A stretch of DNA of 20,837 nucleotides, from contig JACQHU010000200.1 in assembly GCA_016198805.1 (NCBI GenBank), forward strand, positions 1 to 20,837, in the 5' to 3' direction. The notes beneath the pieces were generated by a model that saw only the letters and a list, made by a program, of their open reading frames with translations, did not search any database and was not told the origin of the DNA. The position numbers and the translations under genes are program-made. Below are positions 6,024-14,867 of this stretch, in pieces (position 1 is the stretch's first letter; each line of letters opens with the position of its first letter). The DNA is from Armatimonadota bacterium. GTDB lineage: Bacteria > Sysuimicrobiota > Sysuimicrobiia > Sysuimicrobiales > Humicultoraceae.

Positions 6024-7526
6024 ATGCATCCACAGTTCGCCTCCATCGACGGCACTCCATCGCTGCGTCAACGCGACATCTACCTCCTCAGCCCCAGGCT
6101 CCTTCCTCCCGAGGTCATAGCCGTCGCCTTTGCCAAGACCTCGCGCAGCCCGAAGCCTTTCCGGGAGATCGCATCAGAGCTCACCGAGGAGTCCTCCAGC
6201 GAGTTCCACGAGAAGTGGGTCCTGGGCTACGGCCACGGGTCCGTCGCCGAGCATGCGGTCCTTCACCTGGCGCTGGAGAACCTCTCGCGCCTGGCCATCG
6301 AGTGCCTGGAAAGCAACCGCCTCTGCTCGTACACGGAGAAATCGACCCGGTACCAGATCTTCGACTCGTTCTATATCCCGCCGGCCATCGCCGCCTCCTC
6401 TGACGCGAAACTGTACGCCGATACCTGCCGGCACCTGTTCGAGACGTACAACGCGAGCCTCGAGCCGGTCCGCAGGGTCATTGAGGAGTGGTACACGCGC
6501 AGGCCGGAGGAGACGGACCGGGCGTACGCGGCCCGCGTCCGGTCCCGGTATGTTGACGTCTGCCGTTTCCTGCTGCCGTGCGCGACGCTGGCCAACGTGG
6601 GGATGACCGCCAACGCCCGCGCGCTGGAACACGCCATCACCAAGATGCTCTCCCACCCGCTGGAAGAGGTCCGCGCGATCGGCGCCGAGGTCAAGGAGGT
6701 TGCCCGCACCGAGGTGCCGACGCTGGTGAAGTACGCCGACCCCAACCCGTACCTGGTGGAAACGGCTGCCGCGCTTGAGGGTGTGGCGCGGGAAGCCGGC
6801 GCGACGGAACCGGCATGGGATGGGACGGCCGGCGTCCGCCTGGAGCATTACGACCGGGACGCCGAGACCAGGATTGTGGCCGCCTCCTTCTATCGCCACG
6901 GCCGGGCGTCGTACGCTGAGGCCCGGGCCCAGGCAGCGGCGATGACCCCCGGGGAGCGGCTGGCGGTCATCGAGCAGGCGATCGGCCGCCTGAAACGGCA
7001 CGACACCCCGATCCGCGAACTGGAGCACACGACCTACACGCTCGACATCGTGTGCGATCAGGGGGCGTACTTCGACCTCAAGCGCCACCGGATGATGACC
7101 CAGAGCCCGCAGCCGCCCACGGTCGAGCTCGGCTACGCGGTGCCGCGGGCCATCGACGAGGCCGGCTTCGGCCAGCGCTACCGGGACGCCATCGACCGGG
7201 CGACCGACGCGTACCGGCAGATCGCACCCCACTTCCCTCACGAGGCCGCCTACCTGGTCACCAACGCCCACAACCGGCGCTTCCTGGCGACTTTGAACCT
7301 CCGGGAGCTCTACAGCGTGGTGCCGCTGCGGGCGAGGGAATCCGGGCACTTCTCCTACCGTCGCGTCGCGCTGTTGATGTTCGAGGCGGTGCGCGCAGTC
7401 CATCCTTCACTGGTGGCGCACATCCGGTTCGGCTACAGCCAGCCGGCGGCAGCCGACCTCGAAGCCCGGCATTTCTCAGAAGTCGCTGCCCGGCCGGCGC
7501 GGGTCCCGGCTCCGACCGGGCGCTAG
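6024..7526 (+). CDS. Two-domain ThyX-family (FAD-dependent thymidylate synthase-like) protein
   Basis: The 500-residue product is about twice the length of a classical ThyX and looks like a tandem of two ThyX folds. The N-terminal half has HGSVAEH (71-77) and SYTEKSTRY (102-110), like the H-x-S-x-x-E-H and E-x-S-x-RY parts of ThyX, but an ESNR replaces the RHR. The C-terminal half carries RHRMMTQSPQPP from residue 354, which keeps the RHR of the ThyX motif but changes the later S, N, S and R positions. Whether it methylates dUMP with FAD and folate, or does something related, cannot be decided here. The ATG at 6024 is preferred because GGAGG lies six bases upstream; an upstream TTG at 5958 is possible. 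No folate or nucleotide gene is adjacent. Confidence 0.85.
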   Translation: MHPQFASIDGTPSLRQRDIYLLSPRLLPPEVIAVAFAKTSRSPKPFREIASELTEESSSEFHEKWVLGYGHGSVAEHAVLHLALENLSRLAIECLESNRLCSYTEKSTRYQIFDSFYIPPAIAASSDAKLYADTCRHLFETYNASLEPVRRVIEEWYTRRPEETDRAYAARVRSRYVDVCRFLLPCATLANVGMTANARALEHAITKMLSHPLEEVRAIGAEVKEVARTEVPTLVKYADPNPYLVETAAALEGVAREAGATEPAWDGTAGVRLEHYDRDAETRIVAASFYRHGRASYAEARAQAAAMTPGERLAVIEQAIGRLKRHDTPIRELEHTTYTLDIVCDQGAYFDLKRHRMMTQSPQPPTVELGYAVPRAIDEAGFGQRYRDAIDRATDAYRQIAPHFPHEAAYLVTNAHNRRFLATLNLRELYSVVPLRARESGHFSYRRVALLMFEAVRAVHPSLVAHIRFGYSQPAAADLEARHFSEVAARPARVPAPTGR

Positions 7527-7598
7527 CCGCCGCTTGCATCTCCTTCGCATTCCTACCGACCGAATTCCCAACGACCGACATCCGAGGAGGCGCATGCC

Positions 7599-8516
7599 AT
7601 GGCATTCCTGAAGCTGGTGGTCTACGTCATAGGATTCGGGATCGCGCTGCTGGTGGCCAGACTGGCGGCCGGTGGGAGAGAACACGGCAGTGAGGGCCGG
7701 GGGCGCGGGCTGGGCGTCAGCGGGGTCGGGGTGATCCTGGGCCTGGCGATCGTCGTGCTGACGCTGGCGATCTCCGCCAGTTTCGGGCAGGTGCCGGCGG
7801 GCTTTCGCGGGGTGGTGCTGCGGTTTGGCGCGCCGACGGGCACCATCAAGGGCGAGGGCCTCTACATGGTCACGCCATTCATCAACACCGTGGAACTGAT
7901 GTCGGTCCAGGTGGTCGCCTACGAGGCCATCGCCGAAGCCGCCTCGCGCGACCTGCAGGACGTGAAGGCGAAAGTGACTCTGAACTACTCGCTCGACGCC
8001 CTGCAGGTGGTCGACATCTACCGGCGGCTCCGGCAGGACTACGAGGTCCGGATCATCAAGCCGGCCATCCAGGAGGCCGTGAAGGCCGCCACCGCGCGGT
8101 TCACCGCCGAGGAGCTCATCACGCGGCGGCCCGAGGTGCGCGACGCCATCCAGAGGAATCTGGAGGAGCGCCTCGTCAGGTTCCACATCCGGTCCGAGGC
8201 GATGTCGATCACCGACTTCGCGTTCAGCAAGTCCTTCAACGAGGCCATCGAAGCGAAAGTGACCGCGACCCAGCAGGTGCTCAAGGCCGAGCGCGACCTG
8301 CAGCGCGTGCGCCTGGAGGCCCAGCAGCAGATCGAGCAGGCCCGGGCTCAGGCCGAGGCGCTGCGGATTCAAAAAGAGAACGTCACGGCGCAGCTGGTGG
8401 AACTGCGGAAGATCGAAGCGCAGATGCGGGCCATCGAGAAGTGGAACGGCGCGATGCCGACCTACGTGGCGGGGCCGTTCCCGATTCTGGACGTGTTCAA
8501 CAGCGGGAAGCGGTAA
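7599..8516 (+). CDS. SPFH/prohibitin-domain membrane protein
   Basis: The 305-residue product has two hydrophobic segments (about 3-24 and 41-62), joined by a glycine/arginine-rich loop. An SPFH domain follows from about residue 65 (VPAGFRGVVLRFG, GLYMVTPFINTVELM). The last third is a long charged coiled coil (residues about 205-270, with LKAERDLQRVRLEAQQQIEQ and similar). Prohibitin-type proteins form large membrane rings that scaffold proteases and other membrane proteins. Two N-terminal segments are more than the single anchor usual in the family. The ATG at 7599 follows GAGGAGG by eight bases. The gene lies 72 bases behind the ThyX-like gene, and its 3' end overlaps the opposite-strand PLP gene by 20 bases. 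Confidence 0.9.
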   Translation: MAFLKLVVYVIGFGIALLVARLAAGGREHGSEGRGRGLGVSGVGVILGLAIVVLTLAISASFGQVPAGFRGVVLRFGAPTGTIKGEGLYMVTPFINTVELMSVQVVAYEAIAEAASRDLQDVKAKVTLNYSLDALQVVDIYRRLRQDYEVRIIKPAIQEAVKAATARFTAEELITRRPEVRDAIQRNLEERLVRFHIRSEAMSITDFAFSKSFNEAIEAKVTATQQVLKAERDLQRVRLEAQQQIEQARAQAEALRIQKENVTAQLVELRKIEAQMRAIEKWNGAMPTYVAGPFPILDVFNSGKR

Positions 8517-9804
8517 AGCCGTAGGTCTCAGCCAGGGCGCGGCCCAGCGCCCCCAGGTCGGGCTCGATAACCGGCACCTGCGGCAGGGATGCGGCGGTCA
8601 CACCAGGGTCCTTCAGCCCCGACGAGGTGGACAGGCAGACGACGCGCGCGCCCGGCGCGATCTGCCCTCCGGCGGCCAGGCGCGCCGCGGCGGCGACGCT
8701 GATCACTGAGGAGGCCTCGGCGTAGATCCCCTCGGTCGCCGCCAGCCGCCGCTGGAAGGCCAGCGTCGCGGCGTCGTCCACGACGATCGCGCTCCCTTCA
8801 CTTTCGCGCAATGCCAGCAGCCCCTGGTAGGTCGGCGCGCCGGTGCCCACGTTGAAGGCTGCGCTCTCACTGCGGGGGACCGTCCGCAGGCGATGGGGGG
8901 GATCCAGGAGGGCGTCGGCGTAGGCCGGGTACGGCTCAGCGGCCACCAGCACCGGGGTCCGGTCGATCACGCCCAGCGCCAGCATTTCCTGGAAGCCCCG
9001 CCAGATCCCGATCAGGCCGTCGCCGTTGGACACCGGGATCACCATCACGTCGGGCGCGGACCACTCCAGCGCCGCGGCGATCTCGTAGGCGATGGTCTTG
9101 TAGCCTTCGAGGCCGTACGGGGTGCTGCCCGCCGGCGGCAGGATGGTGTTGGTGGTCGGAAACCATCCCCACAGCTCCACGACCGCTCCCACCATCCGCC
9201 AGCGGTCCTCGGTGGTCGGCACGATCACCACCATGGCGCCGTAGGCCTGCATCAGGGTCCGGATGGTGGCGGGCGCGGTCGGGGTCGCGAAGATGGCGCA
9301 GGGCAGGCCGGCACGCGCGGCATACGCCGCGGTGGATGCGCCGTGGTTGCCGGTGGAGGCGGCCACGACGCCGGGGGCGCCATGCGCGGCGGCGACGCTG
9401 ACCGCGACGCTGCAGAGCCGGTCCTTGAACGACCAGGTCGGGTTCTGCGACTCGTCCTTCAGCCACAGGTGCGGAAGGCCGATCTCAGACCCCAGGCGCC
9501 GCAGCGGTGTCAGCGGAGTGTCGCCTTCACCGAGCGTGACCGGGGCGGCCACATCGGGCAGCAGGGGGGCGAACCGCCAGACGCCCGACGGGTCGGCCGG
9601 GGCCGGGCCGCCGGGCCGATCTGCCGCTCTGCGGCCGGCGGCCAGGCGGCGAAAACCTTCCGTGTCGAGGCCGTGGTCCTCGTATTCGCACACCAGGTTG
9701 GCTGCGAACTCGGGGCTGCGGCAGGCAGGACACGCCGGGGGCGCGGGCCAGGCGGGGGCGCGGGTCCCGCAGTGCAGGCAGCGCAGGCCGGCGAGGCGGC
9801 TCAC
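8497..9804 (-). CDS. PLP-dependent threonine-synthase-like enzyme with N-terminal zinc ribbon
   Basis: A fold type II PLP enzyme of 435 residues. Four cysteines (9, 12, 25, 28) form an apparent zinc ribbon, seen in many archaeal-type threonine synthases. The PLP lysine is Lys127 in NPTWSFKDR, and the phosphate-side loop is STGNHGAS (150-157). Classical threonine synthases read NPTGSFKDRG; the Trp for Gly marks a paralogous group, so the threonine synthase activity (O-phosphohomoserine to threonine) should be held lightly. The GTG at 9804-9802 overlaps the cupin stop as GTGA, so the two are co-translated. No homoserine kinase or dehydrogenase is nearby. A carbamoyltransferase lies upstream in the same direction. 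Confidence 0.85.
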   Translation of the reverse strand: MSRLAGLRCLHCGTRAPAWPAPPACPACRSPEFAANLVCEYEDHGLDTEGFRRLAAGRRAADRPGGPAPADPSGVWRFAPLLPDVAAPVTLGEGDTPLTPLRRLGSEIGLPHLWLKDESQNPTWSFKDRLCSVAVSVAAAHGAPGVVAASTGNHGASTAAYAARAGLPCAIFATPTAPATIRTLMQAYGAMVVIVPTTEDRWRMVGAVVELWGWFPTTNTILPPAGSTPYGLEGYKTIAYEIAAALEWSAPDVMVIPVSNGDGLIGIWRGFQEMLALGVIDRTPVLVAAEPYPAYADALLDPPHRLRTVPRSESAAFNVGTGAPTYQGLLALRESEGSAIVVDDAATLAFQRRLAATEGIYAEASSVISVAAAARLAAGGQIAPGARVVCLSTSSGLKDPGVTAASLPQVPVIEPDLGALGRALAETYGFTASRC

Positions 9805-10127
9805 CCCGCGGACCCCGGGACGAGCACGTAGGCCAGCGTCAGGAGTTCCTTGTTCCCGTGGAAGCGGTGCGGCATCCCGGCGGGCACGAAGATGACCGAG
9901 CCCGGGCCCACCGCATGGTCGACGTCGCCGAGCCGCACCACTCCCCGGCCGCCGACACAGGCGTAGACCTCGTCCTGGGCGTGCGTCCCCTGCAGGTCCA
10001 ATCCGCCGGGCTTGATGCACAGGACGCCGACGACCAGGTCAGGCTGGGTGAGCAACCGGTGGAACTGCTGCGGCGAGTGGCTGATCGTTTCGGCGACCTT
10101 GGACGCGTCCCACACCCGTTCGTTCAT
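9801..10127 (-). CDS. Small single-domain cupin protein
   Basis: A 108-residue cupin (conserved beta-barrel). Motif 1 is seen as GTHAQDEVYACVGGRG, with His49 and Glu53 but lacking the second histidine of the usual H-x-H. Motif 2 is VPAGMPHRFH with His87. This gives a reduced metal set (two His, one Glu), so it could be a metalloenzyme, a sugar or small-molecule binder, or a regulatory sensor; the substrate is unknown. The ATG at 10127 has AGGAGG nine bases upstream. It is translationally coupled to the PLP enzyme and lies 54 bases behind the carbamoyltransferase gene. Confidence 0.88.
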   Translation of the reverse strand: MNERVWDASKVAETISHSPQQFHRLLTQPDLVVGVLCIKPGGLDLQGTHAQDEVYACVGGRGVVRLGDVDHAVGPGSVIFVPAGMPHRFHGNKELLTLAYVLVPGSAG

Positions 10128-10181
10128 CGGCGCTGTCCTCCTGTCTTGTGCGCAGTCTCCAGGACCCGGCGCGCGGGCGCT

Positions 10182-11957
10182 CTACCCGATGGACGGCAGG
10201 GCGTGCTCCTCCCGGGCCGCCACATAGTCGCCGATGACCAGGTAGTCGAGATTCATGGCCAGGAAGTTCCGGACCGCATCGCGGGGGCTGCACACGATCG
10301 ATTCCCCCTGCCGGTTGAATGAGGTGTTGAGCACGCACGGAACCCCCGTCAGTCTCTCAAGGTTCTGCAGGAGGTGCCAGTACCGCGGATTGGCTCCAGG
10401 CTGGACCGTCTGGACGCGCGCGGTCCCATCGACATGGACGCAGGCCGCAATACGATCGGCCTTTTCCCGCCTCACCGTCTTGACAAACGACATATACGGC
10501 GACTCGACGGGTTCGATGAACCACTCCTGGGCCTTCTCCGCCAGAACGGAGGGGGCCAGCGGGCGCCACAACTCTCTTCCCTTGAGCGTGTTGACCCGAT
10601 CCCGGACCTGCGCGGACCTCGGATCTGCGAGAATGCTTCGGTTCCCCAGCGCACGCGGGCCAAACTCCATTCGCCCCTGGAACCATCCCAGGACATGCCC
10701 CTGGCTCAGCAGCCGCGCGGCGGCGCCTGCGACATTGGCGTGGTGCACGTAGGGGAGCCCGGCGCCGTCCAGCGCCGACCGGACCTCCGCATCACCGAAC
10801 GACGGGCCAAGATATGGGCCAGGGAACGTGATGCGCACGCCTCGATCAGACTGCGCCGCCGCCCAGACCGCCGCCCCCAGCGCCGTCCCGGCATCCCCGG
10901 GAGCAGGAGGCACAAACACCTCGTGCCAGCACGATTCGCCTGCCAGCCGGCCATTGGCGACGCTGTTCAATGCCACCCCGCCAGACAGGCACAGCCGCCG
11001 GCTGCTGGCGCTCTGCTCCAGGTAGCGACACAGGGAGAGGAGCGCCCGTTCGAGCTGGAGTTGCAGGGACCTGGCGATGTCCGCATGCCGCTCCCCGAGC
11101 GGCTCGCTGGGATCACGCGGGGGGCCCAACCGCCGCACCAACGGGTCAGGAAAATGTCTGGCGCTCCAGGCCAGCGAGTAGTCCACACACCCGGTGTTCA
11201 GCGTGAACAGTCCGTCAGAGGTGACCCTCAAGAACTCTTCAAACGCATGGTCATAGCGGGGCTGGCCATAGGACGACAACCCCATCACTTTCCCTTCATC
11301 GACGAGCATACGGAAGCCGAGGAACGCCGTGATCGCCCCGTAGAAAAACCCCAGGGAATCCGGGACGGAGAAGGTCCTGAGGATCTTCAATTCGCGGTCC
11401 TGCCCGACGGCCAGGGTGGTGGTCGTCCATTCCCCTCGCCCGTCGGCGATGAGAATGGCCGCATCGCTGAAGCCGCTGAGGAGATAGGAGCCGCCGATGT
11501 GGGCCAGATGATGCGGCACGGCGACCAGCACCGGTCCGATTCGCCGTTCGAGCCCGAGCTCGCGGCGGACGATCACGGACCACCTGACGGCGGCCGCCAG
11601 CGACTCACGGAATGGGGCGAACAGGCGCAGCAGGGTCCGCGGGTTGCCTCTCGCCCACCGCAGCGCGTTGCGCGCCGTCGGGGCATTCCCTCTCACCCAT
11701 CGAAGCGAGTTCTGCAGCGCCTGGCCGAAGCCCTTAAGACGAGTGGGGCCGAGATCCAGGAAGAAGGCAATGACGTCGAGTTCCTCAGGGGCGATGCCGG
11801 CCTCAGAGAGGCAATACCGGATGGCGTGCGAGGGAAATCCCTTCGTGTGGGGTTCGCGGGTAAATCGCTCTTCCTCAGCGGCGGCCACGACACGCCCGTC
11901 TTCGACGATGGCCGCCGCCGAGTCGTGAAAGAATGCCGAGAATCCCAGGACCCTCAT
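10182..11957 (-). CDS. Carbamoyltransferase, NodU/CmcH (TobZ-like) family
   Basis: Transfers a carbamoyl group from carbamoyl phosphate, through carbamoyl-adenylate, to a hydroxyl of an unknown acceptor. Of its 591 residues, the N-terminal ASKHA-like part has the iron-site histidines in VPHHLAHIGGSY (His149, His150, His153), GKVMGLSSYG, LSGGVALNSVANG and PGDAGTALGAA. The C-terminal YrdC-like part has GRMEFGPRALGNRSI, RELWRPLAPSVL and VLNTSFNRQGESIV. All are intact, so activity is likely. The ATG at 11957 gives the family start MRVLGFSAFFHDSAA; a GTG at 11972 is an alternative and lies a few bases after a -10-like TAGACT (11989-11984). Residues 83-110 contain an odd 14-residue tandem repeat. 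It probably heads an operon with the cupin and PLP enzyme. Confidence 0.92.
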   Translation of the reverse strand: MRVLGFSAFFHDSAAAIVEDGRVVAAAEEERFTREPHTKGFPSHAIRYCLSEAGIAPEELDVIAFFLDLGPTRLKGFGQALQNSLRWVRGNAPTARNALRWARGNPRTLLRLFAPFRESLAAAVRWSVIVRRELGLERRIGPVLVAVPHHLAHIGGSYLLSGFSDAAILIADGRGEWTTTTLAVGQDRELKILRTFSVPDSLGFFYGAITAFLGFRMLVDEGKVMGLSSYGQPRYDHAFEEFLRVTSDGLFTLNTGCVDYSLAWSARHFPDPLVRRLGPPRDPSEPLGERHADIARSLQLQLERALLSLCRYLEQSASSRRLCLSGGVALNSVANGRLAGESCWHEVFVPPAPGDAGTALGAAVWAAAQSDRGVRITFPGPYLGPSFGDAEVRSALDGAGLPYVHHANVAGAAARLLSQGHVLGWFQGRMEFGPRALGNRSILADPRSAQVRDRVNTLKGRELWRPLAPSVLAEKAQEWFIEPVESPYMSFVKTVRREKADRIAACVHVDGTARVQTVQPGANPRYWHLLQNLERLTGVPCVLNTSFNRQGESIVCSPRDAVRNFLAMNLDYLVIGDYVAAREEHALPSIG

Positions 11958-12113
11958 CGCCTCAGGCCGCACCCCCGAAAGTAAGTCTACCAAAACCGGG
12001 CTCGGCCGCTTGCCGGGATCGGTGGCCCGGGCGCAGCCGCAGGAGATACATCTGACCTAACGAACCCGCGTGTGCTGGGGCAATCCTTCACGCGATTTGC
12101 TGGGGGGCCGGAG
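11958..12113. promoter_or_regulatory. Divergent promoter region between carbamoyltransferase and cyclase-STAND genes
   Basis: This 156-base gap must hold the promoters for both divergent units. On the minus strand TAGACT (11989-11984) is a weak -10 candidate, without a good -35. On the plus strand no convincing -35/-10 pair is visible. No clear palindrome was found. Confidence 0.35.
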
Positions 12114-14867
12114 ATGTTCGGGGTACCCTCCGGTACTGTGACTTTCCTCTTCACGGACCTTGAAGGGTCGACACGTCTCCTCCAGGATCTGGGCGACCGC
12201 TATGCCGCCCTGATCGATGATCACCACCGGCTGCTCCGCGCGGCCTTCCAGGACCAGGGGGGCGCGGAGATCGAGGACCACGGCGACGGCCTCTTCTATG
12301 CCTTTGGCAGCGCCAGGGCCGCTCTGGTGGCGGCCATCGCCGCACAGCGCGCGGTGCTCGCCCATCCCTGGCCCGAAGGCGTCCATCCACGGGTGCGCAT
12401 GGGGCTCCACACGGGCGAACCCCTGCGCGTCGAGACCCACTATGTGGGGATAGACGTCCATCGCGCGGCGCGCATCTGTGCCGCCGGTCACGGCGGGCAG
12501 ATTCTCCTCTCGCAGACGCTCCGAGATCTCATCGCGGATGACCTGCCCCAGGGAGTCGGCCTCCGCGACCTGGGGCCTCACCGCCTCAAGGACCTGCAGC
12601 ATCCCGAGCGGCTGTTCCAGGTCCTCCACCACGACCTGCCCTCAGAGTTCCCGACGCTGAAGAGCCTCGATGCGCGACCCAACAATCTCCCCCGCCAGCT
12701 GACCAGCTTCATCGGTCGGCAGCGCGAGATGGACGAGGTCAAGCGGTTCCTGTCCGTCAGCCGGATCGCCACCCTGACAGGGACGGGCGGGTGCGGCAAG
12801 ACCCGCCTCGCGCTCCATGTCGGCGCAGACCTCCTTGAGACGTTTCCCGACGGGGTGTGGCTGGTCGAACTGGGGGCGCTCTCCGAGCCTGCGCTGGTCC
12901 CGCAGTCCGTGGCCGCCGCGCTGAGGGTCCGCGAGGAGCCGGGGCGGTCGATGATCGATACCCTGTCGGACTACCTGTCCCTCAAGCACCTGCTCCTGGT
13001 GCTCGACAACTGTGAGCATCTCGTCGAGGCCTGCGCGCGTCTGGCCGAGACGCTGCTCCGGACGTGTCCCAGGCTTCGGATCCTGGCCACGAGCCGGGAA
13101 GCCCTGAGGGTTCCGGGGGAAGTGACCTACCATGTCCCGTCGCTGTCCCTCCCCGACCTCGACGCGTTGCCTTCCGTCGAACGGCTGATGCAGTCAGACG
13201 CGGTTCGACTGTTTGTTGACCGCGCGATGCTCAGCCAGCCGGCATTCGGCGTAGACAGCCGGAATGCGGCTGCGGTGGCCCAGGTCTGCCGCCGCCTCGA
13301 CGGCATCCCGCTGGCGCTTGAACTGGCGGCCACCCGCGTGAAGCTCCTATCCGTGGACCAGATCGCACGGCGTCTCGACGACCGGTTCCGGCTGCTCACG
13401 GCGGGGAGCCGGACAACCCTGCCCCAGCATCAGACGCTGCGGGCGGCGATGGATTGGAGCTACGAGCTCCTCAGTGACCAGGAGAGGATCCTGCTGCGGC
13501 GGCTCTCGGTGTTTGCCGGAGGATTCGCGTTGGACGCGGCGGAGACCATCTGCGCCGGAGGCGGTATCGCAGAACGCGAGGTCCTGGACCTGCTTGCCCG
13601 GCTGGTGGACAAGTCGCTGCTCATGACAGATGTGAGCAGGGAGGAAGCGCGCTACCGGCTCCTGGAGACGGTCCGGGATTACGCGCGAGAAAAGCTGGAG
13701 CAGTCCTCCGAGGCCGAGGCCACGCGCGGCCGGCATCGGGACTGGTTCCTCGCGGTGGCGGAGCGCTCAGAGCCAGAACTGACAGGCCGGGACCAGTCGA
13801 TCTGGCTGGACCGCCTGGAACGAGAAGTGGACAACCTTCGGGCCGCCCTCGAATGGAGCCAGGCGCACGCGGGCGAAGCAACAAACGGGCTCAGGCTGGC
13901 TGCTGCCCTCTGGTACTTTTGGGTCATGCACGGCTACTTCTCCGAGGGTCGGCGGTGGCTGGAGGCGACATTCATCAGCGGCGAGGTGGACCCGGCTGTC
14001 CGGGCCAAGGCCCTCTACGGGGCAGGCATCCTCGCCTACCATCAAGGGGACTATGCGCGAGCGGCGCGCCTGGGAGAAGAAGGTCTCGCCCTCAGTCGGA
14101 GGGCGGGGAACGACCTGCGAAGGGCGGGGTGCCTGGCCGTCATGGGCCTGGCCGCGGTGGGTAGAGGAGACTACGCTCAGGCGGCGGTGCACGGGAACGA
14201 GGCGCTCGCCCTGTTTCGGACCCTGGGCGATCACTGGGGGATCGCCCTCTCGCTGGTCATCGCCGGCGTCGCCGCGCAGTACCACGGAGACTACCGCCAG
14301 GCGGCGACGCTGTTTCAGGAGAGCCTGAGCATCCTCCGAGAGGTGGGCGATAAGCGGCTGGCCGCCTCGGTGACCGGCAGCCTGGGCGTCATTGCGCGGC
14401 TGTCGGGGAACCATGCGCAGGCCTCGGCCCTGCTGCGCCAGAGCCTCGAGTTCTTCAGAGGGCTGAAAGACCAGTGGGGCATCGGCTACACGCTCGGGCA
14501 CCTGGGGATCGTGGCACGTGCTCAGGGTGATGAGGCGCTGGCGCTGGCCTTCTTCCGGGAGAGTCTGGCCGTCCGCTGGCGGATTGGCGACAAGCGGGGC
14601 ATGGCCCAGTCGCTGGCGGGATTGGGCGCCATCGCCTGTGCGCACGCCGACTATCGCGCGGCGGCCCGGCTGCTGGGCGCGGCGCAGGCCCTGCGCAAAG
14701 CCATTGGCGCCCCCATGTCCCCTGCCGACCAGGAGGACTTCGACCGCACCATGCGGCTCGTCCGTGAGCATCTGGAGGAATCGGCGTTTGCGACCGCCCT
14801 GGCCGAAGGGCAGTCGACGCCGCTGGAACAGGTCGTCGCCGCGGCCCTCCAGGAGACCGCGGCATGA
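12114..14867 (+). CDS. Class III nucleotidyl cyclase-STAND ATPase-TPR signalling protein
   Basis: A cytoplasmic signalling protein of 917 residues. Residues 7-170 are a class III cyclase domain: metal aspartates Asp15 (FLFTDLEGST) and Asp58 (EDHGDGLF) and the transition-state Arg120 are present, but the substrate-selecting Lys is Glu54 and the Asn is His116. A STAND/NB-ARC-type ATPase follows, with Walker A GTGGCGKT (223-230) and Walker B LLLVLDNCEHL (Asp298), RRLDGIPLALELAA, then a winged-helix region. About six TPR repeats of 40 residues span roughly 629-867. The architecture resembles mycobacterial Rv0386/Rv1358-type proteins, but no LuxR helix-turn-helix follows. The ATG at 12114 gives the family start; a GTG at 12072 is possible. 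It overlaps the next gene as ATGA. Confidence 0.92.
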   Translation: MFGVPSGTVTFLFTDLEGSTRLLQDLGDRYAALIDDHHRLLRAAFQDQGGAEIEDHGDGLFYAFGSARAALVAAIAAQRAVLAHPWPEGVHPRVRMGLHTGEPLRVETHYVGIDVHRAARICAAGHGGQILLSQTLRDLIADDLPQGVGLRDLGPHRLKDLQHPERLFQVLHHDLPSEFPTLKSLDARPNNLPRQLTSFIGRQREMDEVKRFLSVSRIATLTGTGGCGKTRLALHVGADLLETFPDGVWLVELGALSEPALVPQSVAAALRVREEPGRSMIDTLSDYLSLKHLLLVLDNCEHLVEACARLAETLLRTCPRLRILATSREALRVPGEVTYHVPSLSLPDLDALPSVERLMQSDAVRLFVDRAMLSQPAFGVDSRNAAAVAQVCRRLDGIPLALELAATRVKLLSVDQIARRLDDRFRLLTAGSRTTLPQHQTLRAAMDWSYELLSDQERILLRRLSVFAGGFALDAAETICAGGGIAEREVLDLLARLVDKSLLMTDVSREEARYRLLETVRDYAREKLEQSSEAEATRGRHRDWFLAVAERSEPELTGRDQSIWLDRLEREVDNLRAALEWSQAHAGEATNGLRLAAALWYFWVMHGYFSEGRRWLEATFISGEVDPAVRAKALYGAGILAYHQGDYARAARLGEEGLALSRRAGNDLRRAGCLAVMGLAAVGRGDYAQAAVHGNEALALFRTLGDHWGIALSLVIAGVAAQYHGDYRQAATLFQESLSILREVGDKRLAASVTGSLGVIARLSGNHAQASALLRQSLEFFRGLKDQWGIGYTLGHLGIVARAQGDEALALAFFRESLAVRWRIGDKRGMAQSLAGLGAIACAHADYRAAARLLGAAQALRKAIGAPMSPADQEDFDRTMRLVREHLEESAFATALAEGQSTPLEQVVAAALQETAA

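Noticed and set aside
12072..12113. Upstream GTG start for the cyclase-STAND gene
   Set aside because: It adds 14 residues without cyclase similarity; family members begin just before the GTVTFLFTD motif, which fits the ATG at 12114.
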